Positions 7,701-14,983 of a stretch of DNA of 18,559 bases are shown piece after piece. The stretch comes from an uncultured Rivibacter sp. Lineage in GTDB: Bacteria; Pseudomonadota; Gammaproteobacteria; Burkholderiales; Burkholderiaceae. Location of the stretch: assembly GCA_946481025.1 (NCBI GenBank), contig CAMLNA010000089.1, positions 1-18,559 on the forward strand. The letters run 5' to 3'. Made by a program: the position numbers and the translations under genes. The notes below the pieces were generated by a model. The model worked only from the letters and a program-made list of their open reading frames with translations, did no database searches and was not told where the DNA came from. Numbering within the stretch: the first letter of the stretch is position 1; each line of letters begins with the position of its first letter.

Positions 7701-9474
7701 CTTCAAGTCACTGGCCAGCGGCGGCCAGCTGCACAAGGTGAACCTGCAGGCCTTCACCGGCGCGGCCACCATCGCGCTGCGGGTGGACACCACCACGGTG
7801 GACGACGAAAGCCGCTCGCGCGGCGTGCCCAACTACCTCCACCAGGTGGTCATCTCGCCGGACGGCAAGCGGGCCGCATTGCCCTCGAAGAAGGACAACA
7901 TCGTGCGTGGCCGCTTCCGCGACGGCAAGGACCTCGAGCACGACCGCACGGTGCGCTCCATCCTGTCGCAGGTGGACCTGCAGGCGGCGGCCGAGGCCTT
8001 CGGCGAACAGCTCGACTTCGACGACCGCGCACCGGCCCGCGCTGCCGTCTTCGCCCCCAACGGCGACTACATCTTCGTCGCGCAGATGGAAGGCAACCGG
8101 GTGGCGATCGTCGATGCCTACAGCCGCGCGGTGCGCGGCGAGATCACCGACGTGGGCCGTGCGCCGCACGGGCTGTACCTCGACGCGGCCCGCAAGCGCC
8201 TGTTCGTCAACAACTTCCTCGGCCGCTCGGTCTCGGTGCACGACGTGGCGCCGGTGCTGGCCAGCCAGAGCGCGGCGGCCACGCTGCTGCAGACGGTGGC
8301 CACGGTGGCGCAGGAGCCGCTGACCGCCGCGGCCCTGCGCGGCAAGCAGCTCTTCTACAACGCCGCTGACCGGCGCATGAGCCGCGACAACTACATGTCG
8401 TGCGCCAGCTGCCATGCCGACGGCGGCGACGACGGCATGGTGTGGGACTTCACCCAGCGCGGCGAGGGCCTGCGCCGCACCATCGGCCTGCAGGGCCGCC
8501 AGGGCCTGGGCCACGGGCGCGTGCACTGGAGCGCCAATTTCGACGAGATCCAGGACTTCGAGAACGACATCCGCAACGCCTTCGGCGGCACGGGCTTCAT
8601 GACGAATGCCGACTTCGCCGCGACGGCCGATCCGCTCGGGGCGGCCAAGGCGGGCAGGAGCGCCGCGCTCGACGACCTGGCGGTGTACCTCGGCTCGCTG
8701 TCGCGCTATGCCCGCAGCCCGGCGCGCAATGCCGACGGCACGCTCACCGCCAGCGCGGTGCGCGGCAGGCAGGTGTTTGCCGACGCGCAGTGCGCCACCT
8801 GCCACGCCGGCATCACGCTGCGCGACGGGCAGCGCCGCGACGTGGGCACCATCCAGGCGTCATCGGGGCAGGGCAACGGCCAGCCGCTGGCGGGCGTGGG
8901 CTTCGACACGCCCACGCTGTACGGCAGCTGGGCCACCGGCACGTTCTTCCACAACGGGCAGGCAGCATCGCTCGCAGCCACCTTCACCGCGGCCCATGGC
9001 GGCAGCACGCTGTCAGAGGCCGACAAGGCGGCGCTGGTGGACTACCTGCGCTCGCTCGATGCCACCAGCGCGCTGCTGCGCATCCGCTCCAACCACAACA
9101 GCCTGTGCGTCAACATCGGCAGCGGGTCCACGGCGAGCGGCGCCAAGGCCATCCAGTGGCCGTGCGGCACCGGCGGCAACGAGCAGTTCGCCGTCAACAA
9201 CGTCGATGGCTACCTGCAGTTCGTGGTGAAGCACAGCGGCCTGTGCCTGGCGCAGGGCAACACCACCACCACCGGCGGCCCGGTGGTGCAGGTGGACTGC
9301 GGCTCGGGCAACACGACGCACTGGTCGCTCAGCGGGGCCACGCTGCGCAACCGGGCTTCGGGAGCCTGCCTGGACGTGCCCAACTTCTCGAACACGCAGG
9401 GGACGGAGCTCGTGACCTGGTCGTGCAATACGGGGAACAACCAGAACTGGACGTTGAATACGGCGGGGAATTAG
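4795..9474 (+). CDS. Exported mosaic protein: LVIVD-like repeats, Ig, LamG, PKD, propeller, di-heme cytochrome c and ricin lectin
   Basis: The protein has 1,559 residues. A Sec signal peptide (MKRLRH, hydrophobic core, likely cut after A22 or A23) sends it to the periplasm or outside. In order: LVIVD-like repeats (about 53-418), a bacterial Ig domain of the SbsA type (420-526), a LamG/concanavalin-like domain (529-737), PKD with SWNFGDG (745-819), and a YncE/YVTN-like beta-propeller (821-1159). A di-heme peroxidase-like cytochrome region follows, with CASCH at 1203-1207, CATCH at 1333-1337 and FFHNG around H1386. A ricin-type beta-trefoil (1428-1557) with three QxW-like repeats ends the protein. 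Two heme attachments plus two possible sugar-binding domains suggest redox chemistry on or near carbohydrate. The ATG at 4795 is preferred for its AGGAGA (4781-4786) and signal peptide; GTG at 4792 and 4753 are alternatives. No C-terminal anchor was seen. The function is unknown. Confidence 0.9.
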   Translation: MKRLRHLFSVFGLLLAALLSHAAVTGQSPMVTLQNMATAVTALAADALPVQGPGLGNLSYTQAELFKPVSWIRRDDQGVPATYPGRKAFGLNVGIMHKGYFLTLFAPDSGLGPGGFLLYDVSNPRAIQLVKRVYEPEGRTAEFREAHSIGVSTIGGKDWIVVATTKGVEFWDFTDINDLKQVKKLALPTVNAGDYANVSWQLWWQAPYLYVASANHGVYIVDARDPANAVLADRGAGKPNPVPTGELGGFRVGPIFTMGNQMVLTSMDNTDGFASLDISDPLNPKVLDTVTSNPNYYATCYDGHKLHASVRGGGARMFSYDLSDRSRFVAEDNRLVIDEQLYCGIQDHYVFQGAQVRVHKVDVSNPLQHVEVGRGSLFADGTDEQSHSDHGQVAPFGNLLFIGNDHGSGSGFMVHSTAPDTTRPVVRQVSPANGARAQALSSRIGLGLSDSILPETVNAGTFIVRPVGGNTLAGTYSVQLGIVNFSPSQPLQANTTYEVFLPAGGVKDYAGNALGTDYRATFTTGTAVDIGLAHHWSLARTLADPVSGNDGTPTTGDAFDSIGLNFAQRTGGVALKDDTVASVLAGTASLSFYMKTTQVGTSQPWTAPGVFGRDQANGADDVFWGWIDNTGRLNLSVGDANTGNPGTKSPNPVNDGNWHHVVLTRDAASGAQAMYIDGVKTGTTGRTGALGLRNKFQLLGQIQGNADYFKGTLADVRVYHRVLGDTDVAALRALPIVGDPGIGSGPTLVNGQLVLNPTVLGGTAQYSWNFGDGTRTAFANQPGTTYNYTRPGHYSVTLTVRNANGLESYYSFNVTVINPVTATAPTHTGNITGDANNVYSLDPDAGTVTSIDAQTLAKRWEVKVGREPRTLAVGPDGRIWVTVQDEDKLVALNAADGSTSATVSLAYGSGPYGVVFTPDRTKGLLTLEHKSVLHSFDPANGAITGTLSLAGAVRGIAVSHDSQAAYVTRFKSLASGGQLHKVNLQAFTGAATIALRVDTTTVDDESRSRGVPNYLHQVVISPDGKRAALPSKKDNIVRGRFRDGKDLEHDRTVRSILSQVDLQAAAEAFGEQLDFDDRAPARAAVFAPNGDYIFVAQMEGNRVAIVDAYSRAVRGEITDVGRAPHGLYLDAARKRLFVNNFLGRSVSVHDVAPVLASQSAAATLLQTVATVAQEPLTAAALRGKQLFYNAADRRMSRDNYMSCASCHADGGDDGMVWDFTQRGEGLRRTIGLQGRQGLGHGRVHWSANFDEIQDFENDIRNAFGGTGFMTNADFAATADPLGAAKAGRSAALDDLAVYLGSLSRYARSPARNADGTLTASAVRGRQVFADAQCATCHAGITLRDGQRRDVGTIQASSGQGNGQPLAGVGFDTPTLYGSWATGTFFHNGQAASLAATFTAAHGGSTLSEADKAALVDYLRSLDATSALLRIRSNHNSLCVNIGSGSTASGAKAIQWPCGTGGNEQFAVNNVDGYLQFVVKHSGLCLAQGNTTTTGGPVVQVDCGSGNTTHWSLSGATLRNRASGACLDVPNFSNTQGTELVTWSCNTGNNQNWTLNTAGN

Positions 9475-9499
9475 CGGGTCGCGCAGGAGTCGCAATTCA

Positions 9500-9592
9500 T
9501 TCACCGCGGAGGGCGCGGAGGACGCGGAGAACCGCGGAGAAGACCCGTGTTTCCTCCGCGAATCTCCGCGCCCTCCGCGCCTCCGTGGTGAA
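9500..9592. repeat. Palindromic intergenic repeat, copy 2
   Basis: This 93-base imperfect inverted repeat starts TTCACCGC (9500-9507) and ends GTGGTGAA (9585-9592), again with arms of repeated CGCGGAG. It follows the mosaic-protein stop by 25 bases. Its centre-right block at 9551-9570 is identical to 161-180 of copy 1, and both copies are preceded by ATTCA. It could form a long RNA hairpin and so end or insulate transcription between the mosaic protein and the GMC oxidoreductase. Confidence 0.8.
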
Positions 9593-9626
9593 GGTCTTCA
9601 GGGGTCCGTGCGAGCAACCAATGACC

Positions 9627-9650
9627 GTTCGCCCTGAGGTATCGAAGGGC
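9627..9650. repeat. Short hairpin repeat of the CCCTGAG...TCGAAGGG type
   Basis: GCCCTGAGGTATCGAAGGGC (9631-9650), preceded by GTTC, has a GCCCT/AGGGC stem. From memory, it resembles a small dispersed intergenic repeat (CCTGAGCCTGTCGAAGG-like) often seen in proteobacterial genomes. Only one copy lies in this window, so repeat status here is recalled rather than shown. It sits 34 bases before the GMC oxidoreductase start. Confidence 0.45.
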
Positions 9651-9684
9651 CGCAGCGATCCGATGCAGTAGAGAGAGAGACGAC

Positions 9685-11358
9685 TTGAACCTACACGACA
9701 ACACCTACGACTACATCGTCATCGGCGGGGGCACCGCCGGAGCCCTGATGTGCAACCGCCTCACGCAGGACGCGAACCGGCGCGTCCTGCTGGTGGAGGC
9801 GGGCGGGCGCGACAGTCACCCGTGGATCCACGTGCCGGTGGGCTACCTCTACTGCATCGGCAACCCGCGCACCGACTGGCTCTACCAGACCGAGCCCGAC
9901 GCCGGCCTGAACGGCCGTTCGCTGCGCTACCCGCGCGGCAAGACGCTGGGCGGCTGCTCCAGCATCAACGGCATGATCTACATGCGCGGCCAGTCGCGCG
10001 ACTACGAGCAGTGGGCGCAGCTGACCGGCGACGACACCTGGCGCTGGCGCCACGTGCTGCCGGCCTTCAAGCAGCACGAGGACCACTACCTGGGGGCCGA
10101 CGAGCTGCATGGCGCGGGCGGTGAATGGCGGGTGGAGAAGCAGCGCCTGCGCTGGGACATCCTCGACGCGTTCGCGCTGGCGGCGCAGCAGGCCGGCGTG
10201 CCGGCCAGCGCCGACTTCAACCGGGGCGACAACGAAGGCGTGGGCTACTTCCAGGTCAACCAGCGCAGCGGCTGGCGCTGGAACTCGGCCAAGGCCTTCC
10301 TGCGGCCGACCTGCTATGCGCGGCCGAACTTCACGCTGTGGGTGCACGCCCGCGTGACCCGGCTGCTGTTCGACACCGCCGGCGGCGGCGATGGCCGCCC
10401 GCGCTGCACCGGCGTGCGCGTCTGGGACGGCCGGCAGATGGTGGACGCATTCGCCAGCCGGGAGGTGGTCCTGTGCGCCGGCAGCATCGGCTCGCCGCAG
10501 ATCCTGCAGCTGTCGGGCATCGGCCCGGCGGCCCTGCTGCGCCGCCACGGCATCGACGTGGTGGCCGACCTGCCCGGCGTGGGCGAGAACCTGCAGGACC
10601 ACCTGCAGATCCGCGCCGTCTACAAGGTGCAGGGTGCGCCCACGCTCAACGTGCTGGCCTCTTCGATGCGGGGCAAGGCGAGCATCGCACTCGAATACCT
10701 GCTGCGCCGCAGCGGCCCGATGAGCATGGCGCCTTCGCAGCTGGGCGCCTTCACCCGCAGCTCGGCGCAGTACGCCTGGCCCAACATCCAGTACCACGTG
10801 CAGCCGTTGTCGCTCGACGCCTTCGGCGAGCCGCTGCATCGCTTCCCGGCCTTCACCGCGAGCGTGTGCAACCTGAACCCGACCAGCCGCGGCACGGTGC
10901 GCATTCGCAGCGCGCGTTTCGAAGACGCGCCGGCCATCGCGCCCAACTACCTGAGCACCGAAGAAGACCGCAAGGTCGCCGCCGACTCGCTGCGGGTGAC
11001 GCGCCGCATCGCCGCCCAGCCGGCGCTGGCGAAGTACCGGCCCGAGGAATGGAAGCCCGGGCCGCAGTACGAAAGCGATGAGGACCTGGCACGCCTGGCC
11101 GGCGACATTGCCACCACGATCTTCCACCCGGTGGGCACCACGAAGATGGGCGCCGATGGCGACCCGATGGCGGTGCTCGATGCGCGGCTGCGGGTGCGCG
11201 GCGTGTCGGCCCTGCGGGTGGTGGATGCAGGGGCGATGCCCACCATCACCAGCGGCAACACCAACAGCCCGACGCTGATGATGGCCGAGAAGGCCGCCGG
11301 CTGGGTGCGCGAGGAGGCCCGCTCAGCGCGCACTGCGCCGGTTCGGGAACAGGCGTGA
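9685..11358 (+). CDS. GMC-family FAD-dependent oxidoreductase (choline dehydrogenase-like)
   Basis: The 557-residue flavoprotein oxidises an alcohol or sugar hydroxyl. The N-terminal Rossmann motif [11 protein letters not shown] binds FAD. GMC signature 1 appears as [14 protein letters not shown] and signature 2 as [15 protein letters not shown]. The active-site pair is H481 ([10 protein letters not shown]) and N525 (SGNTNSPT), 44 residues apart as in choline oxidase. The start must be the TTG at 9685 or a nearby non-ATG codon, because the first in-frame ATG falls inside the FAD loop. The ribosome site is only a GAGAGAGAGA purine tract (9671-9680). There is no signal peptide, so it is predicted to be cytosolic. 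It follows the heme-bearing mosaic protein but is separated from it by 210 bases with two repeats. Its last 36 bases overlap a convergent gene. The substrate is unknown. Confidence 0.93.
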   Translation: MNLHDNTYDYIVIGGGTAGALMCNRLTQDANRRVLLVEAGGRDSHPWIHVPVGYLYCIGNPRTDWLYQTEPDAGLNGRSLRYPRGKTLGGCSSINGMIYMRGQSRDYEQWAQLTGDDTWRWRHVLPAFKQHEDHYLGADELHGAGGEWRVEKQRLRWDILDAFALAAQQAGVPASADFNRGDNEGVGYFQVNQRSGWRWNSAKAFLRPTCYARPNFTLWVHARVTRLLFDTAGGGDGRPRCTGVRVWDGRQMVDAFASREVVLCAGSIGSPQILQLSGIGPAALLRRHGIDVVADLPGVGENLQDHLQIRAVYKVQGAPTLNVLASSMRGKASIALEYLLRRSGPMSMAPSQLGAFTRSSAQYAWPNIQYHVQPLSLDAFGEPLHRFPAFTASVCNLNPTSRGTVRIRSARFEDAPAIAPNYLSTEEDRKVAADSLRVTRRIAAQPALAKYRPEEWKPGPQYESDEDLARLAGDIATTIFHPVGTTKMGADGDPMAVLDARLRVRGVSALRVVDAGAMPTITSGNTNSPTLMMAEKAAGWVREEARSARTAPVREQA

Positions 11359-11700
11359 GGCCTGCCAGAGGTGGAAGGTCAGCGGCTGCGACACGGCGAG
11401 CGTGCGGCCGTCGCGGTCGACCAGCCGGACCTGCAAGGTGTGTTCGCCGCGTTCGACCCCGCCCAGGCTGAATTCGGTCTGTGCTCCGCGGGCGGCCAGC
11501 TGGCCGTCGAGCCACACCTCGACCTGCTCGCCGCGGGCCGGTTCCGGCGCTGCCGCGACCCGCACTTCCACGTTGCCGGCGTTGTCGTGCAGCGTCTGCT
11601 GCGCCGTGGGGGTGACGATGCCGATCTGCGCGGCGGCGGCGGCCGCCGCGGCCAGCAGCGCCAGCGCGGCGGACGCGGCGCGCAGCGCCCGTCTCCCCAT
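11323..11700 (-). CDS. Small exported protein with an Ig-like domain
   Basis: From the ATG at 11700 this gives 125 residues; an in-frame ATG at 11730 would add ten (MFARQLHGST). Neither has a clear ribosome site. A basic start (MGRRALR) and a long Ala/Leu core ending AAAAQ form a convincing signal peptide. The mature part reads as beta-strands (TPTAQQTLHDNAGNVEVRV, QVEVWLDGQ, HTLQVRLVDRDGRT). It resembles the Ig-like C-terminal part of some DUF4124-type proteobacterial envelope proteins, but lacks an obvious DUF4124 part. It lies 98 bases after the transketolase C subunit and may share its transcript or be independent. Its 3' end overlaps the GMC gene tail by 36 bases on the opposite strand. 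The function is unknown. Confidence 0.65.
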   Translation of the reverse strand: MGRRALRAASAALALLAAAAAAAAQIGIVTPTAQQTLHDNAGNVEVRVAAAPEPARGEQVEVWLDGQLAARGAQTEFSLGGVERGEHTLQVRLVDRDGRTLAVSQPLTFHLWQASRLFPNRRSAR

Positions 11701-11762
11701 CGTCGAACCATGCAGCTGTCGGGCGAACATGGGCGCAAGCCTATGCCGCGCCCGATAGCCCC

Positions 11763-11792
11763 ACCGGCATTGCGCACTTGGCGCACGCCGGT
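11763..11792 (-). terminator. Possible hairpin terminator after the transketolase operon
   Basis: ACCGGC (11763-11768) pairs with GCCGGT (11787-11792), and TGCGC (11771-11775) with GCGCA (11781-11785), around the loop ACTTG with one small internal mismatch. The hairpin begins 6 bases after the C-subunit stop in the direction of transcription. No T tract follows, so it may stabilise the RNA end or weaken read-through into the Ig-like gene rather than stop transcription fully. Confidence 0.3.
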
Positions 11793-11798
11793 CGGGTC

Positions 11799-12806
11799 TC
11801 AGCCGAGCCAGGCCTTGATGCGGGCGCCCAGCGCCGCACGGCTGATGCCGTAGCGGTCGTGCAGCGTCGGCAGGGCGCCGGCATCGAGAAAGGCATCGGG
11901 CAGCCCGGCCAGCTGGAAGCCGGCGGGTTGCACCCGGTGCCGCAGCAGCGCGCTGGCCACCGCTTCGCCCAGGCCGCCCACCACCGAATGGTTCTCGGCC
12001 ACCACGACGAGCCGATGCCGGTAGCGCACCGCCTCGACGATGGCCGCCTCGTCCAGCGGCTTGATGGTGGGGCAGTGCAGCACAGCGACACCGATGCCGT
12101 CGGCGGCCAGGTCCTGGGCCACCTCGAGTGCGCGCATGGTGAGGATGCCGCTCGAGATCACCAGCACGTCGGCGCCGTCGCGCAGGAGCTTCGCCTTGCC
12201 GAGCTCGAAGCGGTAGTCGTACTCGTCGAGCACCAGCGGCACGTTGCCGCGCAGCAGGCGCATGTAGACCGGGCCCTTGTGCGCCGCGATCTGCGGCACG
12301 GCCTGTTCGGTGTCGAGCGCGTCGCAGGGGTCCACGATGGTGAGGCCCGGAATGCCGCGCATCATCGCCAGGTCCTCGGTGGCCTGGTGGCTGGGTCCGT
12401 AGCCGGTGGTGAGGCCGGGCAGGGCGCAGCAGATCTTGACGTCGAGGTTCTCCTCGGCGATGACCTGGTGGATGAAGTCGTAGGCGCGGCGTGTGCCGAA
12501 CACCGCATAGGTGGTGGCGAACGGCACCAGCCCTTCCTTGGCCAGGCCGCCGGCCGCCCCCATGAGCAACTGCTCGGCCATGCCCATCTGGAAGAAGCGC
12601 TCCGGGAAGGCCTGCGCGAACAGGTGCAGGTCGGTGTACTTCGCGAGGTCGGCGGTGAGGCCCACCACCTCGGGGCGCGAGGCGGCGTACTCCACGAGCG
12701 CCTTGCCGAACGGCGCCGCCTTCACCCGCTGCCCTTCACCGGCGATCGAGGCGATCATGGCCGAGGTCTTGAGGCGCGGCTTCTTGTCCGCGACGGTGGT
12801 GTTCAT
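11799..12806 (-). CDS. Transketolase-like protein, C-terminal subunit
   Basis: The 335-residue subunit carries the pyrimidine-binding and C-terminal domains of a split transketolase. E78 in FQMGMAEQLLMGAAGGLA matches the glutamate that activates thiamine diphosphate. YGPSHQATEDLAMMRGIPG is the family's conserved substrate-side loop. TADLAKYTDL replaces the usual SADL-type stretch. It should pair with the N subunit encoded just upstream to form a two-carbon-transferring enzyme. The ATG at 12806 overlaps the stop of the N subunit by 4 bases (ATGA), consistent with coupled synthesis at equal amounts. Family members include apulose-4-phosphate, sulfo-sugar and ordinary pentose-phosphate transketolases, so the substrate is open. 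Confidence 0.93.
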   Translation of the reverse strand: MNTTVADKKPRLKTSAMIASIAGEGQRVKAAPFGKALVEYAASRPEVVGLTADLAKYTDLHLFAQAFPERFFQMGMAEQLLMGAAGGLAKEGLVPFATTYAVFGTRRAYDFIHQVIAEENLDVKICCALPGLTTGYGPSHQATEDLAMMRGIPGLTIVDPCDALDTEQAVPQIAAHKGPVYMRLLRGNVPLVLDEYDYRFELGKAKLLRDGADVLVISSGILTMRALEVAQDLAADGIGVAVLHCPTIKPLDEAAIVEAVRYRHRLVVVAENHSVVGGLGEAVASALLRHRVQPAGFQLAGLPDAFLDAGALPTLHDRYGISRAALGARIKAWLG

Positions 12807-13660
12807 GCGTGCGCTCCTTCGGTCTGCTGTGTCCGGTCGAGCACCTCGATGGCCTGCTGCCACTCGGGCGGGTCGACCCGGATGAAGTGGTTCTTCTCGC
12901 GCTGCTCCAGGAAGGGCACGCCCTTGCCCATGAGCGTGTCGAACAGGATCACGCGCGGCCTGGCTTCGGTGAGCGTGCGCGCGGTGTCGAAGGCCTGCAG
13001 CACGGCCGCAAGGTCGTTGCCGTCCACCCGCTGCACGTGCCAGCCGAAGGCGGCCCACTTGTCGGCCAGCGGCTCGAAGCCCAGCACCTTGCTCGAAGGG
13101 CCGTCGGCCTGCTGGTTGTTGATGTCCACCAGGCAGACGAGGTTGGAAAGGCCGTGGTGCGCGGCCGCCAGGGCCGCCTCCCAGGTGGAGCCCTCGTCGA
13201 GCTCGCCGTCGGACATGGAGTTGTAGACGAAGGCCGGGTTGCCCTTGTGCCGCAGGCCCAGTGCCATGCCCACGGCGATGGGCAGGCCCTGGCCCAGCGA
13301 GCCGCCCGAGATTTCCATGCCGGGCGTGTAGGTGGCCATGCCCGACATCGGCAGGCGCGAGTCGTCGCTGCCGTAGGTCTCGAGTTCGCTCTCCGGCACG
13401 ATGCCGGCCTCGATGAGGGCGGCGTAGAAGGCGATGGCGTAGTGGCCGTGCGACAGCAGGAAGCGGTCGCGGCCTTCCCATGTGGGGTCGTCGGGCCGCA
13501 GCTTCAGCGCATGGCCGTAGGCCACGGCCAGCACGTCGGCATAGCCGAGCGCCTGGCCGACATAGCCCTGGCCCTGCACCTCGCCCATGCGCAGCGCAAG
13601 GCGCCGGATGCGGTAGGCACACCGGGCCAGCTCGGCCGGTGCGGCGGGGGTGGTCGTCAT
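12803..13660 (-). CDS. Transketolase-like protein, N-terminal (thiamine diphosphate-binding) subunit
   Basis: The 285-residue subunit has the diphosphate-binding domain. DRFLLSHGHYAIAFYA (65-80) carries the conserved histidines, GGSLGQGLPIAVGMALG (119-135) follows, and the Mg/thiamine motif is SDGELDEGSTWEA (150-162) with NNQ at 181-183. The usual GDG is SDG here, so the first glycine is a serine; the Asp-Gly-Glu core is kept. The start at 13660 has AGGAGA 6 bases upstream (13667-13672). It lies 35 bases after the DctM stop, so it is in the TRAP operon. The gene is in a different frame from the C subunit, so the enzyme is genuinely split. Confidence 0.93.
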   Translation of the reverse strand: MTTTPAAPAELARCAYRIRRLALRMGEVQGQGYVGQALGYADVLAVAYGHALKLRPDDPTWEGRDRFLLSHGHYAIAFYAALIEAGIVPESELETYGSDDSRLPMSGMATYTPGMEISGGSLGQGLPIAVGMALGLRHKGNPAFVYNSMSDGELDEGSTWEAALAAAHHGLSNLVCLVDINNQQADGPSSKVLGFEPLADKWAAFGWHVQRVDGNDLAAVLQAFDTARTLTEARPRVILFDTLMGKGVPFLEQREKNHFIRVDPPEWQQAIEVLDRTQQTEGAHA

Positions 13661-13695
13661 GAAGGTTCTCCTGCAACGAAGGGGGTCGTGAAACG

Positions 13696-14955
13696 TCAGC
13701 GCAGGATGCTGGCGGGCACGTAGGACACCAGTGCCAGCACGCCGAACGCGACGAGATAGAAGGGCCCGAGTTCGCGCACGGTCTGGCCGACCTTGACGCG
13801 GGCCAGCGCGCTGGTGATGAACAGCGTGGTGCCCACCGGCGGCGTGTACAGGCCGATGGCGAGGTTCACGACCATCATGATCCCGAGCTGGGTCATGTCC
13901 ATGCCGATGCCCTGGGCCAGCGGCACGAACACCGGCGTGAGCAGCAGCACGGCGGCCGGCAGGTCGATGAACATGCCGAGGAACAGCATCAGCAGGTTCA
14001 TCAGCAGGATCACCAGCCAGGCGGCGTGCACGTTCGCCTGCACCCATTGGGCGATGCCCTGCGGCATCTGGTCGTAGGTGAGCAGCCAGCCGATGGCGGC
14101 CGACGCCATGATGACCAGCAGCACCACGCCGGTGGCCAGGCCCGCATGCTGGACCGCGTCGTTCAGGCGCTTCCACGAGAGGTCCCGGTACACCAGCGTC
14201 GACACCAGGCCGGCATACAGCGTCGAGAGCACCGCCACCTCGGTCGGCGTGGCGATGCCGAACCGCAGGAACAGGATGATGAGCACCGGCAGCAGCACGG
14301 CGGGCGACGCGTACAGCAGGTGGCGGCGAAAGGCCGCGCCGTCGAAGGGGGCGGTGTCGCGCGGGAAGTTGCGGCGCCGCCCCACCCACCAGCACATGGC
14401 CATGAAGCCGCCGCACATCAGGAAGCCGGGCAGCACGCCGGCCACGAACAGCGATGCGATGGAGGCATTGGCCGTCAGCGCGAACAGGATCATCGGGATC
14501 GACGGCGGGATGAGGATGTCGATGGTGGCCGCGGCGGCCAGCGTGGCGGCGGAAAAGGCCGCCGGGTAGCCCAGGCGCTTGTGCCACGGAATGAGCAGCG
14601 AGCCGATGGCCGAGGCATCGGCGACAGCCGAACCCGACACGCCGCCGAACAGGGTGGACGACAGCACGCCCACCTGGGCCGGCCCGCCCTGGAAGCGGCC
14701 GATCAGTGCCGACAGCACGCCCACCAGCGCCTCGCCCAGCCTGCCGCCCATCATCAGGGTGCCGGTGAGCATGAAGAACGGAATGGCAATGAGCGGAAAG
14801 CTCTGCACCTGGGCCACCATCTGCTGCACCAGCAGGTCCAGCGGCACGCGGTCGGTGCTGGCGGCAGCCGCCAGCGCCGCCGCCAGCAGCGCATGGGCGA
14901 TCGGCATGGCGATGACCGCCGCCCCGAGGAACACGAACAGGATGAGGATGCTCAT
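13696..14955 (-). CDS. dctM: TRAP transporter large permease, DctM type
   Basis: The 419-residue inner-membrane protein has about a dozen hydrophobic segments, the normal size for the TRAP large subunit that carries the ion-coupled transport path. Family features include FPLIAIPFFMLTGTLM near the N-terminus, GGVSGSAVADASAIGSLLIP and IDILIPPSIPMILFA in the first half, and the related DLPAAVLLLTPVFVPLA and PPVGTTLFITSALA in the second. The start at 14955 has AGGAGA 5 bases upstream (14961-14966); a longer in-frame extension to 15045 is judged non-coding because it crosses into the DctQ gene and reads as low-hydrophobicity sequence. It follows dctQ by 28 bases. The symbol names the family only; the cargo is not shown to be C4-dicarboxylate. 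Confidence 0.95.
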   Translation of the reverse strand: MSILILFVFLGAAVIAMPIAHALLAAALAAAASTDRVPLDLLVQQMVAQVQSFPLIAIPFFMLTGTLMMGGRLGEALVGVLSALIGRFQGGPAQVGVLSSTLFGGVSGSAVADASAIGSLLIPWHKRLGYPAAFSAATLAAAATIDILIPPSIPMILFALTANASIASLFVAGVLPGFLMCGGFMAMCWWVGRRRNFPRDTAPFDGAAFRRHLLYASPAVLLPVLIILFLRFGIATPTEVAVLSTLYAGLVSTLVYRDLSWKRLNDAVQHAGLATGVVLLVIMASAAIGWLLTYDQMPQGIAQWVQANVHAAWLVILLMNLLMLFLGMFIDLPAAVLLLTPVFVPLAQGIGMDMTQLGIMMVVNLAIGLYTPPVGTTLFITSALARVKVGQTVRELGPFYLVAFGVLALVSYVPASILR

Positions 14956-14983
14956 GGCGATCTCCTTGAGGCCTGGCGTTGCA

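Noticed and set aside
112..9592. CRISPR-like reading of the repeated CGCGGAG units
   Set aside because: The units are short, uneven and arranged as inverted arms within two separate loci, with no regular spacers or cas genes.
4736..9592. The mosaic-protein gene as a transposon cargo bracketed by repeats
   Set aside because: No transposase, target duplication or composition change was visible. The third copy at 112-193 shows that the element also occurs away from this gene.
11371..11853. Plus-strand frame of 160 codons after the GMC gene
   Set aside because: It lies opposite the small exported protein, whose minus-strand frame has a clear signal peptide and beta-strand pattern; the plus frame has neither.
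11799..13676. A single 625-codon frame that might be read as one long transketolase
   Set aside because: Only the C subunit is real in that frame. The N subunit is encoded in another frame and ends in a 4-base overlap, so this is a split enzyme and not a fusion or a frameshift error.
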